Assembly: GCA_003557905.1 (NCBI GenBank)
Contig: PWNH01000089.1
Location: forward strand, 1 to 59,239
Source of the DNA: Methanomassiliicoccaceae archaeon
Lineage (GTDB): Archaea > Thermoplasmatota > Thermoplasmata > Methanomassiliicoccales > Methanomethylophilaceae
Length of the DNA: 59,239 bases
Reading direction: 5' to 3'
The position numbers were made by a program, and so were the translations under genes. Shown here in pieces: positions 1-9,662 of this stretch (position 1 is the first letter of the stretch; the number at the start of each line of letters is the position of its first letter). The notes beneath the pieces were generated by a model. The model searched no databases, was not told the origin of the DNA, and saw only the letters and a program-made list of their open reading frames with translations.

Positions 1-41
1 ATCAAACTTAAATCGTTTAATCCGTTCTCAAACCGATACAA
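1..41 (+). promoter_or_regulatory. probable leaderless promoter of metG
   Basis: A TATA-like CTTAAATCG lies near positions 7-15, about 27-30 bases before the metG ATG at 42, and there is no purine-rich ribosome binding site between them. This is the spacing expected of an archaeal leaderless transcript. The upstream part is cut off by the window edge, so a BRE element cannot be judged well. Confidence 0.4.
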
Positions 42-2243
42 ATGACCAAGGTCTTCATAGGAGTCGCATGGCCCTACGCCAACGGTGTCATTCACCTCGG
101 CCATCTGGCCGGTTCATTGCTGCCGCCCGATATATTCAGACGATACAACCTGCTGAAGGGCAATGAGGTGATGATGGTCTCCGGCTCCGACCAGCACGGT
201 ACTCCCATCACCCTCAGTGCCGAGAAGCAGGGCGTGAGCCCCGAAGAGGTGGCCGAGCGTTTCCACACCATCAACAAGAAGGCCATCGAGGACATGGGCA
301 TAGACTTCTCATTGTTCACGAAGACCCATAACCAGCACCATGTGGAAGTGGTGCATGACATATTCAACGTGCTGAGGTCCAAAGGCCTCCTGTACACCAA
401 ACAGACCATGCAGTACTTCTGCGGTCACTGTGACCGTTTCCTTCCCGACCGTTATGTGGAGGGCAAATGTCCCAAGTGCGGCTGCCCCAACGCCCGCGCC
501 GACCAATGTGATGAATGCGGTACCACGTTCGAGGTCGGGGACCTGGAGGAGGGGGTATGTATCCATTGCCAGGGTTGCCCCGACATCAGGGAGACGGAGC
601 ACTTCTTCCTTAAGCTGAGTGAGTTCCAGGACCGTCTGCTCCGTTATCTGGACCATAAGGATGGTTGGAGGCCGAGCGTCAAGACCTTCACCAAGAACTG
701 GTTGGAAGGCGGATTGCAGGACCGTCCCATCACCCGTGACATGGATTGGGGGATACCCGTTCCAATGCCTGGTTGGGATGGGAAGGTGATATATGTCTGG
801 TTCGAGGCCGTCATAGGTTACCTTGCCGCATCGAAGGAGTATTCCAAGCATATCGGAAGGCCGGATCTGTGGGAGCAGTATTGGAAGGACGACGATTCCC
901 GCCATTATTATTTCCTGGGTAAGGACAACATACCATTCCACTCCATAATCTGGCCCGCCATCCTTATGGGCTATGGCGGCCTGCATCTCCCCGACGAGAT
1001 TCCGGCCAACGAATATCTCACCACAAAGGGCGGCAAACTGTCCAAGAGCAGAGGGACCTCGATAGACCTGCAGTCGGTGCTGCAGGAATACCATCCTGAC
1101 CTGATACGTTACTATCTATCGATAAACATGCCTGACCACCGCGACAGCGAGTTCTCATGGTCGGATTTCATGACCAAGGTCAACAACGAACTGGTCGCTG
1201 AACTTGGCAACTACTACCATCGCGTCCTGAGTTTCACACGTAAGAACTACGGCTCGATACCTCCCGCTTCAGATGAGGTCCTGAAGCCTGTGAGGGAGGA
1301 GATAGCGCGCTTCATCGAAGAGACGGCCTGCCTTTTGGATGAGTGTGATTTCAAGAAGGCTTTGAAGTCAGTCATGGAGTTGGCCCGCTACGGCAACCGT
1401 TATTTCGATTCTGTGAAACCGTGGGCCCTGCTGAAAGAGGACCGTGGAGCTTGCGGAGCCGTACTGCATGCGAACCTGGAGATAGTCAGGGCACTGGCGA
1501 TAATCAGCCACCCCTTCCTTCCCTTCTCCTCACAGACTATATGGGAGGATATGGGATTCGAGGGCAACGTCCTTGATGCTGGATGGGATGGATTCAAGAG
1601 GCCTTTGCCGTCCGGGCAGACACTCAACGATCCCACCCCCGTCTTCCGTAAAGTGGACATCCCCGAGGATGAGAATGCGGATGACGGTTTCTCCGACTTC
1701 AGAAAACTGGAGTTGAAGGTCGGTGAGATCCTCAGTGTCTGTGACCATCCTGATGCTGACAAACTCTACGTGATGACATTGGACACCGGGGAGGAGAGAC
1801 AGGTCGTCGCAGGTCTGAAGTCCCATTACACCCCCCAGCAGCTGCAGGGGAAGAAGGTCGTGGTGGTCTGCAACCTAAAACCCGCCAAGCTTCGCGGCGT
1901 GGAATCCAAGGGAATGGTCCTCGCCGCCGATGACGAGAAGATGGGAGGGGACAACGTCAGGCTGTTGACCCCGTCCGCGGACCTTGCCAACGGCAGTCGG
2001 GTGGATTGCGGGATGGACGTAAACGGTGGCAAGCTGGACTACAAGGAATTCCAGAAGGTGGATATGAAAGTGTTCAACATCACCGAGGGTCAGGAGGAGG
2101 TCGCTGGAGCCAAGCTAGATTGGCAATCAGCAGACGCCTCGGTGGTTATCGTGAGGGACGAACACCGGGCGGCAGTGCTGCGTAGCGGTGATGTGTTCAT
2201 CACGGTGGACGGGGAACTGCGTGATGGAGCCATGGTGCGATGA
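42..2243 (+). CDS. metG: methionyl-tRNA synthetase
   Basis: Class I aminoacyl-tRNA synthetase that charges tRNA-Met with methionine in the cytoplasm. The HIGH motif is HLGH at residues 18-21 and the KMSKS motif is KLSKS at residues 332-336. A zinc-binding insertion with repeated CxxC pairs (for example CGHC, CPKC, CDEC) lies around residues 125-180. Residues about 549-655 form an EMAPII/Arc1p-type tRNA-binding OB domain joined to the synthetase, as in many MetG proteins. The last 70 or so residues begin with a stretch (KLDYKEFQKVDMKV) that resembles the start of another such domain but is not completed convincingly. The 733-residue length fits a MetRS with a C-terminal tRNA-binding domain. 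The stop overlaps the next start by four bases (ATGA), so the two genes are probably cotranscribed. Confidence 0.97.
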   Translation: MTKVFIGVAWPYANGVIHLGHLAGSLLPPDIFRRYNLLKGNEVMMVSGSDQHGTPITLSAEKQGVSPEEVAERFHTINKKAIEDMGIDFSLFTKTHNQHHVEVVHDIFNVLRSKGLLYTKQTMQYFCGHCDRFLPDRYVEGKCPKCGCPNARADQCDECGTTFEVGDLEEGVCIHCQGCPDIRETEHFFLKLSEFQDRLLRYLDHKDGWRPSVKTFTKNWLEGGLQDRPITRDMDWGIPVPMPGWDGKVIYVWFEAVIGYLAASKEYSKHIGRPDLWEQYWKDDDSRHYYFLGKDNIPFHSIIWPAILMGYGGLHLPDEIPANEYLTTKGGKLSKSRGTSIDLQSVLQEYHPDLIRYYLSINMPDHRDSEFSWSDFMTKVNNELVAELGNYYHRVLSFTRKNYGSIPPASDEVLKPVREEIARFIEETACLLDECDFKKALKSVMELARYGNRYFDSVKPWALLKEDRGACGAVLHANLEIVRALAIISHPFLPFSSQTIWEDMGFEGNVLDAGWDGFKRPLPSGQTLNDPTPVFRKVDIPEDENADDGFSDFRKLELKVGEILSVCDHPDADKLYVMTLDTGEERQVVAGLKSHYTPQQLQGKKVVVVCNLKPAKLRGVESKGMVLAADDEKMGGDNVRLLTPSADLANGSRVDCGMDVNGGKLDYKEFQKVDMKVFNITEGQEEVAGAKLDWQSADASVVIVRDEHRAAVLRSGDVFITVDGELRDGAMVR

Positions 2244-2896
2244 AGGCCGATCTCCACGTCCACACCGACCATTCATCGGATGGGGTCTCAAGCGTCTCAG
2301 AGGTGCTGGAGGCGGCACGGTCCCTGGGCATGGGGTGCATAGCCATCACCGACCACAACACCATGGCCGGTTACCATGAGGCCAAACGATACTCAGACGG
2401 TATGATATTGGTTCCAGCGATGGAGGTTTCATCGGCCGATGGTCACATACTTGCTTATGGTTTGACCGAAGAGGTCGCCGCCGGCATGTCCGTCAAGGAG
2501 ACAGTGGCCGCCATCCATGCGGCCGGTGGGATCGCTGTCGCCGCCCACCCATACCGTACATGGTCCGGTCTGGGGGAATCCAACGTCATAGAGGATTTCG
2601 ATGCCATCGAGGTTCTCAACGGACGCTCTGCGGAGAAGGGGAACCGTTCCGCTCTCAACCTGGCAAGGAAGATGGGCAAACCGGTAACGGGCGGAAGCGA
2701 CGCCCACAAGATCGAGCAGATGGGTGACGCCTACAGCATACTTCCATCCGACTGCCAGAATGCGGATGACGTGATCGATGCGATCAAGCAGGGAAAGGTT
2801 TCCGTTGCCGGTGGGTCGCGTACGGCCATGGGAACCTTGAGATACGTCTACAAAGCGGTCAGCGAGTGGATCGGTCGCGGATTCAGACGTATGTGA
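2240..2896 (+). CDS. PHP-domain metal-dependent phosphoesterase
   Basis: A 218-residue stand-alone PHP (polymerase and histidinol phosphatase) domain. The metal ligands are in place: H6, H8, D10 and H11 in the DLHVHTDHS motif, D38-H39, E62, H69, H103 in AHPYR, and D154/H156 in GSDAH. Family members are di- or trinuclear metal phosphoesterases, several of which hydrolyse nucleoside 3',5'-bisphosphates or nucleotides; the substrate here cannot be told. The start codon overlaps the metG stop (ATGA), suggesting translational coupling. The stop codon abuts the stop of the convergent gene at 2897, leaving no intergenic base. Confidence 0.88.
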   Translation: MKADLHVHTDHSSDGVSSVSEVLEAARSLGMGCIAITDHNTMAGYHEAKRYSDGMILVPAMEVSSADGHILAYGLTEEVAAGMSVKETVAAIHAAGGIAVAAHPYRTWSGLGESNVIEDFDAIEVLNGRSAEKGNRSALNLARKMGKPVTGGSDAHKIEQMGDAYSILPSDCQNADDVIDAIKQGKVSVAGGSRTAMGTLRYVYKAVSEWIGRGFRRM

Positions 2897-4816
2897 TCAC
2901 ATCTGGAAGTCATCGTCCCGGAAACTTGTGGCGGGACATGGTCCATCGGTACATTTTTCGCAACCGTCGCATTCACCGGAAAGATAGACCCTGCCTCCAC
3001 GGAGCTCCAGGCTGCCACGGGGACAACGGGCGATGCACAGTGAGCAACCCACGCATTCTTCGGACCGCAGGACCAGTTCCTGCATCCTCTTAGCCTTCTT
3101 TCTTATGGACCCCTCGCTCGGTCCCTTGGAGGTGATGACGCCTTCATCATAGACCGTGACATCATCGACGGTTATCCATCCGTCCTCCTCATTGAATTCC
3201 ACATCACCCATCATGGCGGCCAGGTTGGCCAGCCTGTCGATGTCTATGCTGCGGGAGAAAGCACCCTCTATGCTGAAACCAAGCACACAGGGGCTGACAC
3301 CTTCCTGAAGCCTCATCTCCAAACGCCCCTCGCCCTCCAACGGGACTCCTCTGCGCAATGAACCGAGGTCCTTCCCCGTGAGCGTCTCCAACTCCTCACG
3401 GATGGATTGCGGGACCTTCTTCCAACGCCAGAGCGCATACTCCTCCCATTCCTCAGGAAGACCACGGGAGATCCTGTGCTGCCGGAGACAATCACTCCAC
3501 TGCCCGTAACGCGAACTCTCCCCTTTGACGATCTCCAATTCAGCCATATCGGAAGCGGGGCAGAGGAAACAACCGATACGGTCCAATCCGCGTCGGTACC
3601 AGGGGTTGAAATCCTCCCCTTTTGAGAGTATGTACATCCATACGTGTAAGGCGTTCCATTCCTGTATGGGTGAAGCCCCGATCTGTCCTGGGGTCCAAGG
3701 GTTCCTCCATGTTCGGGACTTGGCGCGGCGGGCCTCGGATTCGTACCGTCTCTGTCCGATGAACGACAGTACACCATCGGGGAAATTGCGCATTATCGCA
3801 CCCACCGTCGGACCCAGCTTGTTGGTCTTGCAACACCAGCGATAATCCTTGGCCGGAGGGCCGAAATGAGGCAGGTTCCCAAAGAACGCATCAACGGGCG
3901 CGGACTCTATGATAAGGTCCAATCCATGTCTTTCCGCGACCTCCTTCACATGTTCCACAGTCTCATCGAACTCCAACCCGGTGTCAACGAATAGTATGGG
4001 AAGCCTCTGCCCTGCATCCATGGTAAGTAGGAGGGTGGCAAGGCTGTCCTTGCCCCCTGAGAAGGATACGATTGCCGGGAGGTCATGGGCCGCCATAGCG
4101 TCCTTTATGAAACCTGTGGCCTCGGCCACCCATCTCCCAAGGACCTCGGCGTTGGCCGTCAACACATCATCCCATGACGGCGTCTGCTTTACAACCGGGA
4201 TCTGGACGTCCTTCGTCCATTTGGTCTTCACGGCCAGCCCCTTGTCGGCGGACACCATCTCATCCGACTCCATGCGCGCTAGACCGGTGGCGATGGCTTC
4301 GCCGTCTGCCACCACTATGACCTCGTCGCCTTTGGCAATGGAGTCAGAAGCACCGATGACGCCGGGAGCCATCAGGTTCTTCCCCTCGCGTATGAATGGT
4401 AGAGCACCCATGTCAGAGATAACCATCCCTCTGGACATCACGGGTGCTATCCTCTTCGCCCCCTGCATCCGGTTGATGAACACATAACCCTTACCAAGGT
4501 CATAGCGCAATGCGCCCAGTACCACTCCGTCCGCTATCACCTCATCCATGCGGTCCAGTGCTGGGACTCTGTTGAGAAGAACGACCCGCCCCTCCGGTAT
4601 CAATGCGAGACCGGTACCCTTTCCGAACTGCCTGTCGACGACCTCTCTGATATGCAGGATGTCCCTCTCAAAGGCGGGGCGCACGTCAGAAGGAGGTGTC
4701 ACCTCCACCTCTCGGGTGTCCATGCCGCAAACTGGGCAGTCCTTTCTCTCCAGCAAGGGCAGGTTGCAATCATCGCACCAACGCAGGTGGTTCTTCCCCA
4801 GTCTGACGGCGGCCAT
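2897..4816 (-). CDS. Zn-ribbon/PUA/PP-ATPase/ferredoxin fusion (PAPS reductase family)
   Basis: A 639-residue multidomain protein. An N-terminal zinc ribbon has CDDC near residues 14-17 and CPVC near 28-31. A PUA-like RNA-binding segment follows at about 140-200. The core is a PP-loop ATPase of the PAPS-reductase family with SGGKDS near residue 252, a WCCKTNK segment and a GCFLCPAS segment. The C-terminus carries two ferredoxin-like Cys clusters (CVGCSLCIARC near 587 and CDGCEKCTDGPC near 615). Proteins of this build occur in methanogens and relatives and are usually annotated only as PAPS reductase family. The PUA domain suggests an RNA substrate, for example sulfur insertion into tRNA, rather than sulfate reduction; this is inference. 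The start ATG lies about 25 bases after a TATA-like CTTAAATAAACG read on the minus strand, consistent with leaderless expression. Confidence 0.85.
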   Translation of the reverse strand: MAAVRLGKNHLRWCDDCNLPLLERKDCPVCGMDTREVEVTPPSDVRPAFERDILHIREVVDRQFGKGTGLALIPEGRVVLLNRVPALDRMDEVIADGVVLGALRYDLGKGYVFINRMQGAKRIAPVMSRGMVISDMGALPFIREGKNLMAPGVIGASDSIAKGDEVIVVADGEAIATGLARMESDEMVSADKGLAVKTKWTKDVQIPVVKQTPSWDDVLTANAEVLGRWVAEATGFIKDAMAAHDLPAIVSFSGGKDSLATLLLTMDAGQRLPILFVDTGLEFDETVEHVKEVAERHGLDLIIESAPVDAFFGNLPHFGPPAKDYRWCCKTNKLGPTVGAIMRNFPDGVLSFIGQRRYESEARRAKSRTWRNPWTPGQIGASPIQEWNALHVWMYILSKGEDFNPWYRRGLDRIGCFLCPASDMAELEIVKGESSRYGQWSDCLRQHRISRGLPEEWEEYALWRWKKVPQSIREELETLTGKDLGSLRRGVPLEGEGRLEMRLQEGVSPCVLGFSIEGAFSRSIDIDRLANLAAMMGDVEFNEEDGWITVDDVTVYDEGVITSKGPSEGSIRKKAKRMQELVLRSEECVGCSLCIARCPRGSLELRGGRVYLSGECDGCEKCTDGPCPATSFRDDDFQM

Positions 4817-5154
4817 TATGCCTTGGACAGTTAACGTTTATTTAAGCTTGGCGTAGATGCCACAATCATATGTTACGGGTTCATTCCTGAGATCCGTTGT
4901 CATCATTTTTGTTCATCTATCTGCGATCAATGGATCTGGAACATCCCAAAGTGATACGGACATAGGCGAACCCGTCATTCCGCAACGATCGAATCAGTCG
5001 TCTTCCAGTATTATTTTTGTATGCTGCCCGGGTCGGTCCATTTGTTCCTTGAAAGTTTCCCAGTAGATAGCTAACATTTTAAGTAATAGCATTGTAATTC
5101 AAAATTATTTGAAATACATTACCCGATCGAAGTATGGAATACTGAGGTGTATGA
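4817..5154. promoter_or_regulatory. 338-base divergent intergenic region
   Basis: No convincing gene is seen. On the minus side, CGTTTATTTAAG at 4834-4845 is the TATA element of the PP-ATPase gene, giving a predicted start at or next to its ATG. On the plus side, AT-rich sequence around 5080-5115 with the inverted repeat described separately is the likely promoter/operator of the arsenite pump, followed by GAGGTG at 5144-5149 as ribosome binding site for the ATG at 5155. The middle (about 4860-5075) holds nothing I recognise; an open frame there has no family resemblance. Confidence 0.5.
5098..5113. promoter_or_regulatory. perfect 6-4-6 inverted repeat, possible operator of acr3
   Basis: TTCAAA-ATTA-TTTGAA is a perfect palindrome with a four-base centre, 40 bases before the acr3 start and inside its AT-rich promoter region. 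Dyads with TTCAAA/TTTGAA-like arms are known for some ArsR/SmtB metalloid sensors, but no arsR gene is adjacent, so the binding protein is unknown. Confidence 0.35.
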
Positions 5155-6219
5155 ATGGCTGATAAGGAATACAATCTGGGGTTGTTCCAGAAGTATCTGA
5201 CTGTATGGGTGCTGCTGGGAATTCTGACGGGTGTGGCGTTGGGAAGACTGATACCCGGGGCCGCTGAGTACCTGTCTTCGATCCAGGTAGCTCAGGTGAA
5301 CCTGCCCATTGCGGTACTGCTGTTCGCAATGATGTACCCCATAATGCTGCAGATAGATTTCAGGGAGGTGAAGAATGCGGTCAAGGCGCCCAAGCCCGTA
5401 CTTCTGACGCTTGTTATCAATTGGGGCATCAAGCCATTCACGATGTTCGCATTCGCCTGGCTTTTCTTCCAGGTCATCTGGGCCCCATATCTCGATCCCG
5501 GTTTGGCGAATGAATACATGGCAGGGATGATATTGTTGGGGATAGCCCCTTGCACCGCCATGGTGCTGGTATTCAGCTACCTTGCCCGTGGCCTCATGGG
5601 TTTGACCCTTGTCCTGGTGGCCATCAACTCCTTGACGATGCTGATACTGTATGCCCCGCTGGGCAACTTCCTGCTCGATGTCGGCGGCATATCGATACCG
5701 TTCGAGACGATTTTCTTCAGTGTCATGCTGTACGTCGGCGTCTCCCTGGTCGCCGGATACATAACCAGGACACAATTGATACGACGCCGTGGTATACAAT
5801 GGTATGAGACCAGTTTCCTGAAGCCGATGGGCACCATTTCAATGGCCGCCCTGATCCTCACCCTGGTCTACATATTCATGCTGCAGGGCGACGTCATAAT
5901 AGAGAACCCCTTGTCGGTGGGGATGGTGGCCTTGCCTTTGACGCTTCAGATAATCCTCATCTTCGCAGTCGGTCTAGGGCTCTCAAAGGTTCTCAAGCTG
6001 ACTTATGAGGAGGCGGCTCCGGTATCGTTGATAGGAACAAGCAATCACTTCGAAGTGGCGATAGCCACTGCGGTGATGGTGTTCGGCATCAGCAGCGGCG
6101 CCGCATTGGCAACCGTCGTCGGTGTCCTCATCGAGGTTCCGATAATGCTTCTGCTGGTGACGATCCTGTTGCGCTATAGGGAAAGATTCCCAAGAATGGT
6201 CGACCACGAGGCGTCGTAG
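5155..6219 (+). CDS. acr3: Acr3-type arsenite efflux permease
   Basis: A 354-residue polytopic membrane protein with about ten hydrophobic segments. It carries the hallmark sequences of the Acr3 branch of the BART superfamily: GIAPCTAMV with the conserved cysteine at residue 133, TSNHFEVAIA near residue 297, and GVLIEVPIMLLLV near the end. Acr3 proteins expel arsenite, and sometimes antimonite, across the cytoplasmic membrane. The start is ATG 5155 with GAGGTG five bases upstream; an ATG at 5151 is out of frame. The gene ends in TAG. No arsR, arsC or arsA sits beside it, so it appears as a lone detoxification gene. It converges with truA with only six bases between. Confidence 0.9.
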   Translation: MADKEYNLGLFQKYLTVWVLLGILTGVALGRLIPGAAEYLSSIQVAQVNLPIAVLLFAMMYPIMLQIDFREVKNAVKAPKPVLLTLVINWGIKPFTMFAFAWLFFQVIWAPYLDPGLANEYMAGMILLGIAPCTAMVLVFSYLARGLMGLTLVLVAINSLTMLILYAPLGNFLLDVGGISIPFETIFFSVMLYVGVSLVAGYITRTQLIRRRGIQWYETSFLKPMGTISMAALILTLVYIFMLQGDVIIENPLSVGMVALPLTLQIILIFAVGLGLSKVLKLTYEEAAPVSLIGTSNHFEVAIATAVMVFGISSGAALATVVGVLIEVPIMLLLVTILLRYRERFPRMVDHEAS

Positions 6220-6225
6220 GCAGAA

Positions 6226-7050
6226 TCAAAGCATGGATCCGTGCAGCAAGAGGTCCACCCTGGCCTGGTGGACCTCATTTTCAATCTTCCTCTGCAACAC
6301 AGGATCATGGAAGGTCTTGAAGTCCAGACCCTTGTACTGAACGTCCATCAGGATGAGGTTTCCAGGGTCCGCCAGACCGAACTGCAGGTCCTCCCCTGCC
6401 AATGCACGTTCCACATCCTCGATCGGCACCTTCCCTCTACCCACGCCCTCTATGGCCGCAACCATCCGTCTTATCATGTTCCATAGGAACCTCTGAGCAT
6501 GGAAATCCAATGACAACACATCACCCTCACGAATCTCGATGGAAAGAAGGTCGATGATGGTGCCGCGACCCTCATCACGGCAGAAACGGCGGAAATCATG
6601 CACACCTTGGAAGAGAGCGGCGACCGCGCGCATCCTCTCCACATCAATGTCATTTTTTGGCAGGATGTACCGGTAGTGTCGACGATCGGCATAACGGATG
6701 TTACGTCCTTGGTCGATTTCCGCCACAGAGAGGAAATGGACACGCTCACAAACCGCGTTAAGGGCTCGAAGGAGGGATGCATCGTCGGAGATGCTGGTGT
6801 TGAAAGCCATCACGTTGCCTAGGGCGCTAACGCCCGCATCAGTCCGACTGGCGGCCTTCAAGCCATGGTCCGATTCGCCGTTTGTGGGGGATATGGTCTC
6901 CAATGCCCTGATGATGTCTCCTTCGACAGTCCTCCTTCCTGGTTGTCTCTGTGACCCATGGAACCCTCCACCGCGGTAGGCGATCTTGACGGCCACCCTT
7001 CTGCACGATGGTGTGTCGGGCCTGCCGATGTTGTGATTATCGAAATCCAC
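6226..7050 (-). CDS. truA: tRNA pseudouridine synthase A
   Basis: Converts uridines 38-40 of the tRNA anticodon arm to pseudouridine. Motifs seen are AYRGGGFHGSQRQPG near the N-terminus and the catalytic aspartate D71 in SRTDAGVSALG, followed by RRHYRYILP and FLWNMIRRM, all typical of TruA. I place the start at GTG 7050 (274 residues) because a TATA-like TTATTTAAAAG on the minus strand, centred near 7077, sits about 27 bases away and there is no ribosome binding site; a TTG at 7065 would lie upstream of the predicted transcript start. The domain itself begins about 18 residues later, so the start choice does not touch the fold. Confidence 0.93.
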   Translation of the reverse strand: MDFDNHNIGRPDTPSCRRVAVKIAYRGGGFHGSQRQPGRRTVEGDIIRALETISPTNGESDHGLKAASRTDAGVSALGNVMAFNTSISDDASLLRALNAVCERVHFLSVAEIDQGRNIRYADRRHYRYILPKNDIDVERMRAVAALFQGVHDFRRFCRDEGRGTIIDLLSIEIREGDVLSLDFHAQRFLWNMIRRMVAAIEGVGRGKVPIEDVERALAGEDLQFGLADPGNLILMDVQYKGLDFKTFHDPVLQRKIENEVHQARVDLLLHGSML

Positions 7051-7065
7051 AATCCTGCAGAACAA

Positions 7066-7110
7066 AGGACTTTTAAATAATGTCCTGAATTATGTAGGCA
7101 TTCTGAAGGA
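7066..7110. promoter_or_regulatory. shared divergent TATA region, truA and aminotransferase
   Basis: The sequence CTTTTAAATAATG around 7070-7082 reads as a TATA box on both strands. It is about 27 bases from the proposed GTG start of truA and 30-40 bases before the aminotransferase starts at 7111 or 7120. A GAAGGA at 7104-7109 is a possible ribosome binding site for the ATG at 7120. Confidence 0.45.
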
Positions 7111-8319
7111 ATGGGTTATATGAAGGCATCCAGGCGCTCAATGAAGATGTATTACGCCATCAGACAGGTGACCATCCCCGCTGACGAGATGGAGAGCAAG
7201 GGTGCAGAGGTCATCAGGATGAACATCGGCGATCCCAACAAATGGGACTTCGAGACGCCTGAGTACTTCAAGGCCGCGTTACGTGAGGCCGTGGACATGG
7301 TCGATAACGGATACGGTGACTCACAGGGAAGTCTGGAGTTGCGTCAGGCCATCGTCGACCGGGAGTTCGAGAAGCACGGTGCCAGGATAAGATCCGAAGA
7401 CGTCATTGTGACCAACGGTGTGAGCGAATCGGTACAGGTCATCCTCGGAGCCATGCTGGAAGCCGGTGACGAGGTGCTCGTCCCCGGTCCAGGATATCCT
7501 TCTTACACACAGTACATCGGATTCTTCGATGGAGTACCTGTCCCCTACGAGCAGGTCGAGGAGAATGATTGGCAGCCGGACATAGACATGATGAGGGCCC
7601 GCATCAATGAGAAGACGAAGGGCATAGTCGTCATCAACCCCAACAATCCCACCGGTGCGGTGTATCCGGAGAAGGCTGTCAAGGAGATAGCCAATCTGGC
7701 CGCCGAGTATGATATACCGATCCTTTCCGATGAGATATACGATAAGATAACCTTCGACACGCCATTCTATTCGTTCTCCCGTACCCCGTCGGACGTCAAG
7801 AAGATAATAATGAACGGGTTCTCAAAGGTAAACCTGATGCCCGGATGGAGGGTGGGTTACAGTTATTTCATGGACGAATCGGGAGAACTCGATGAACTTT
7901 TCGAGGGCGTCATGCGCCAACTCCGGGCCCGTCTATGCCCCAACGTTCCCTGCCAATGGGCGGCCAGGGCGTCTCTGCAAGGGCCGCAGGATTACATCAA
8001 GGAACTGAACGCAAAACTATCCAGCAGGGCGGATTATTCCTATAAGCGACTCAATGAGATCCCCGGGATATCAACGCGCCGGGCCAAGGGGTCAATGTTC
8101 ATGTTCCCCAATGTGGAGGCCGATCTGTGGAAGACCGACATGGACTTCATACTCGATGTCCTTTGGAACACCGGTGTGTTGTTCGTCCCTGGTACCGGGT
8201 TCTGTGAGGAGTTCGGACAGCATCACTTCCGTACGATAATACTGCCGGACATCCCCATCCTGGAGAAGGCCTACGACAAGCTGGAGACCTTCATGGTCGG
8301 TAAGCTGAAGAAGGCGTGA
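7111..8319 (+). CDS. PLP-dependent aminotransferase class I/II
   Basis: A 402-residue fold-type I aminotransferase. The pyridoxal phosphate lysine is K239 in NGFSKVNLMPGWRVGY. Other family signatures are GYGDSQGSLELRQAI, NPNNPTGAVYP and SDEIYDKITFD, with the closing R-rich C-terminal segment. Archaeal relatives are annotated as aspartate or alanine aminotransferase and move amino groups between glutamate and 2-oxo acids; the exact donor-acceptor pair cannot be decided. The start could be ATG 7111 or ATG 7120; a GAAGGA sequence fits the second better. It converges with the riboflavin operon, with 13 bases between the stops. Confidence 0.9.
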   Translation: MGYMKASRRSMKMYYAIRQVTIPADEMESKGAEVIRMNIGDPNKWDFETPEYFKAALREAVDMVDNGYGDSQGSLELRQAIVDREFEKHGARIRSEDVIVTNGVSESVQVILGAMLEAGDEVLVPGPGYPSYTQYIGFFDGVPVPYEQVEENDWQPDIDMMRARINEKTKGIVVINPNNPTGAVYPEKAVKEIANLAAEYDIPILSDEIYDKITFDTPFYSFSRTPSDVKKIIMNGFSKVNLMPGWRVGYSYFMDESGELDELFEGVMRQLRARLCPNVPCQWAARASLQGPQDYIKELNAKLSSRADYSYKRLNEIPGISTRRAKGSMFMFPNVEADLWKTDMDFILDVLWNTGVLFVPGTGFCEEFGQHHFRTIILPDIPILEKAYDKLETFMVGKLKKA

Positions 8320-8332
8320 AAGGGTTTGGTGC

Positions 8333-8743
8333 CTACTCCAGGCGTTTCAGCATCTTGATGGCCGCGTCGACAGCGTCGCGTCCCTTCTCGATGCGCTTCT
8401 CAGCCTGCAGACGGGTCATCCCCGGACCGGTGATGCCCAGTGACACGGGTTTACCGAATTCCAGGGCCAGGTCGGCGATCTTCCTCGATGCGTGACCGGC
8501 AACGATGTCGTCATGCTTGGTCTCACCCTCGATGACCGTACCCAGGGTGACCACGGCATCGATATCATCCATCTGCAGAAGCTTCTTGATAGCCAGGGGC
8601 ATGTCGAAGACGCCCGGGACGTAGATGGTCTTCACTATCTCCGCGTCCAGGAACTCCACCTGTGACTTCGCCCTCTCCATCATCATAGAGGTGATGTCGA
8701 AGTTGAACTCCGCCACCACAAATCCCAATCTGTATCTTTTCAT
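8333..8743 (-). CDS. ribH: 6,7-dimethyl-8-ribityllumazine synthase
   Basis: Condenses 5-amino-6-ribitylaminouracil with 3,4-dihydroxy-2-butanone 4-phosphate to form lumazine, the penultimate riboflavin step. The 136-residue size fits the short archaeal RibH. Recognisable segments are [29 protein letters not shown] and [14 protein letters not shown], the last containing the expected active-site histidine. The start ATG has a strong GAGGAGGAG upstream. It is the last gene of the ribB-ribL-ribC-ribH operon and ends in TAG. Confidence 0.95.
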   Translation of the reverse strand: MKRYRLGFVVAEFNFDITSMMMERAKSQVEFLDAEIVKTIYVPGVFDMPLAIKKLLQMDDIDAVVTLGTVIEGETKHDDIVAGHASRKIADLALEFGKPVSLGITGPGMTRLQAEKRIEKGRDAVDAAIKMLKRLE

Positions 8744-8755
8744 ATCATCTCCTCC

Positions 8756-9650
<895 letters not shown>

Positions 9651-9662
9651 TCACAACCCTCC

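Noticed and set aside
309-1094. Long minus-strand open frame inside metG
   Set aside because: It lies fully antisense to metG and the protein shows no family pattern; long antisense frames are common in G+C-rich genes.
4857-5066. 69-residue open frame in the gap before acr3
   Set aside because: No family resemblance, no ribosome binding site, and composition unlike neighbouring genes. Treated as noncoding.
5155-6486. Pyrrolysine readthrough of the acr3 TAG
   Set aside because: The extension would be antisense to truA and has no hydrophobic or domain continuity; Acr3 already ends at normal length.
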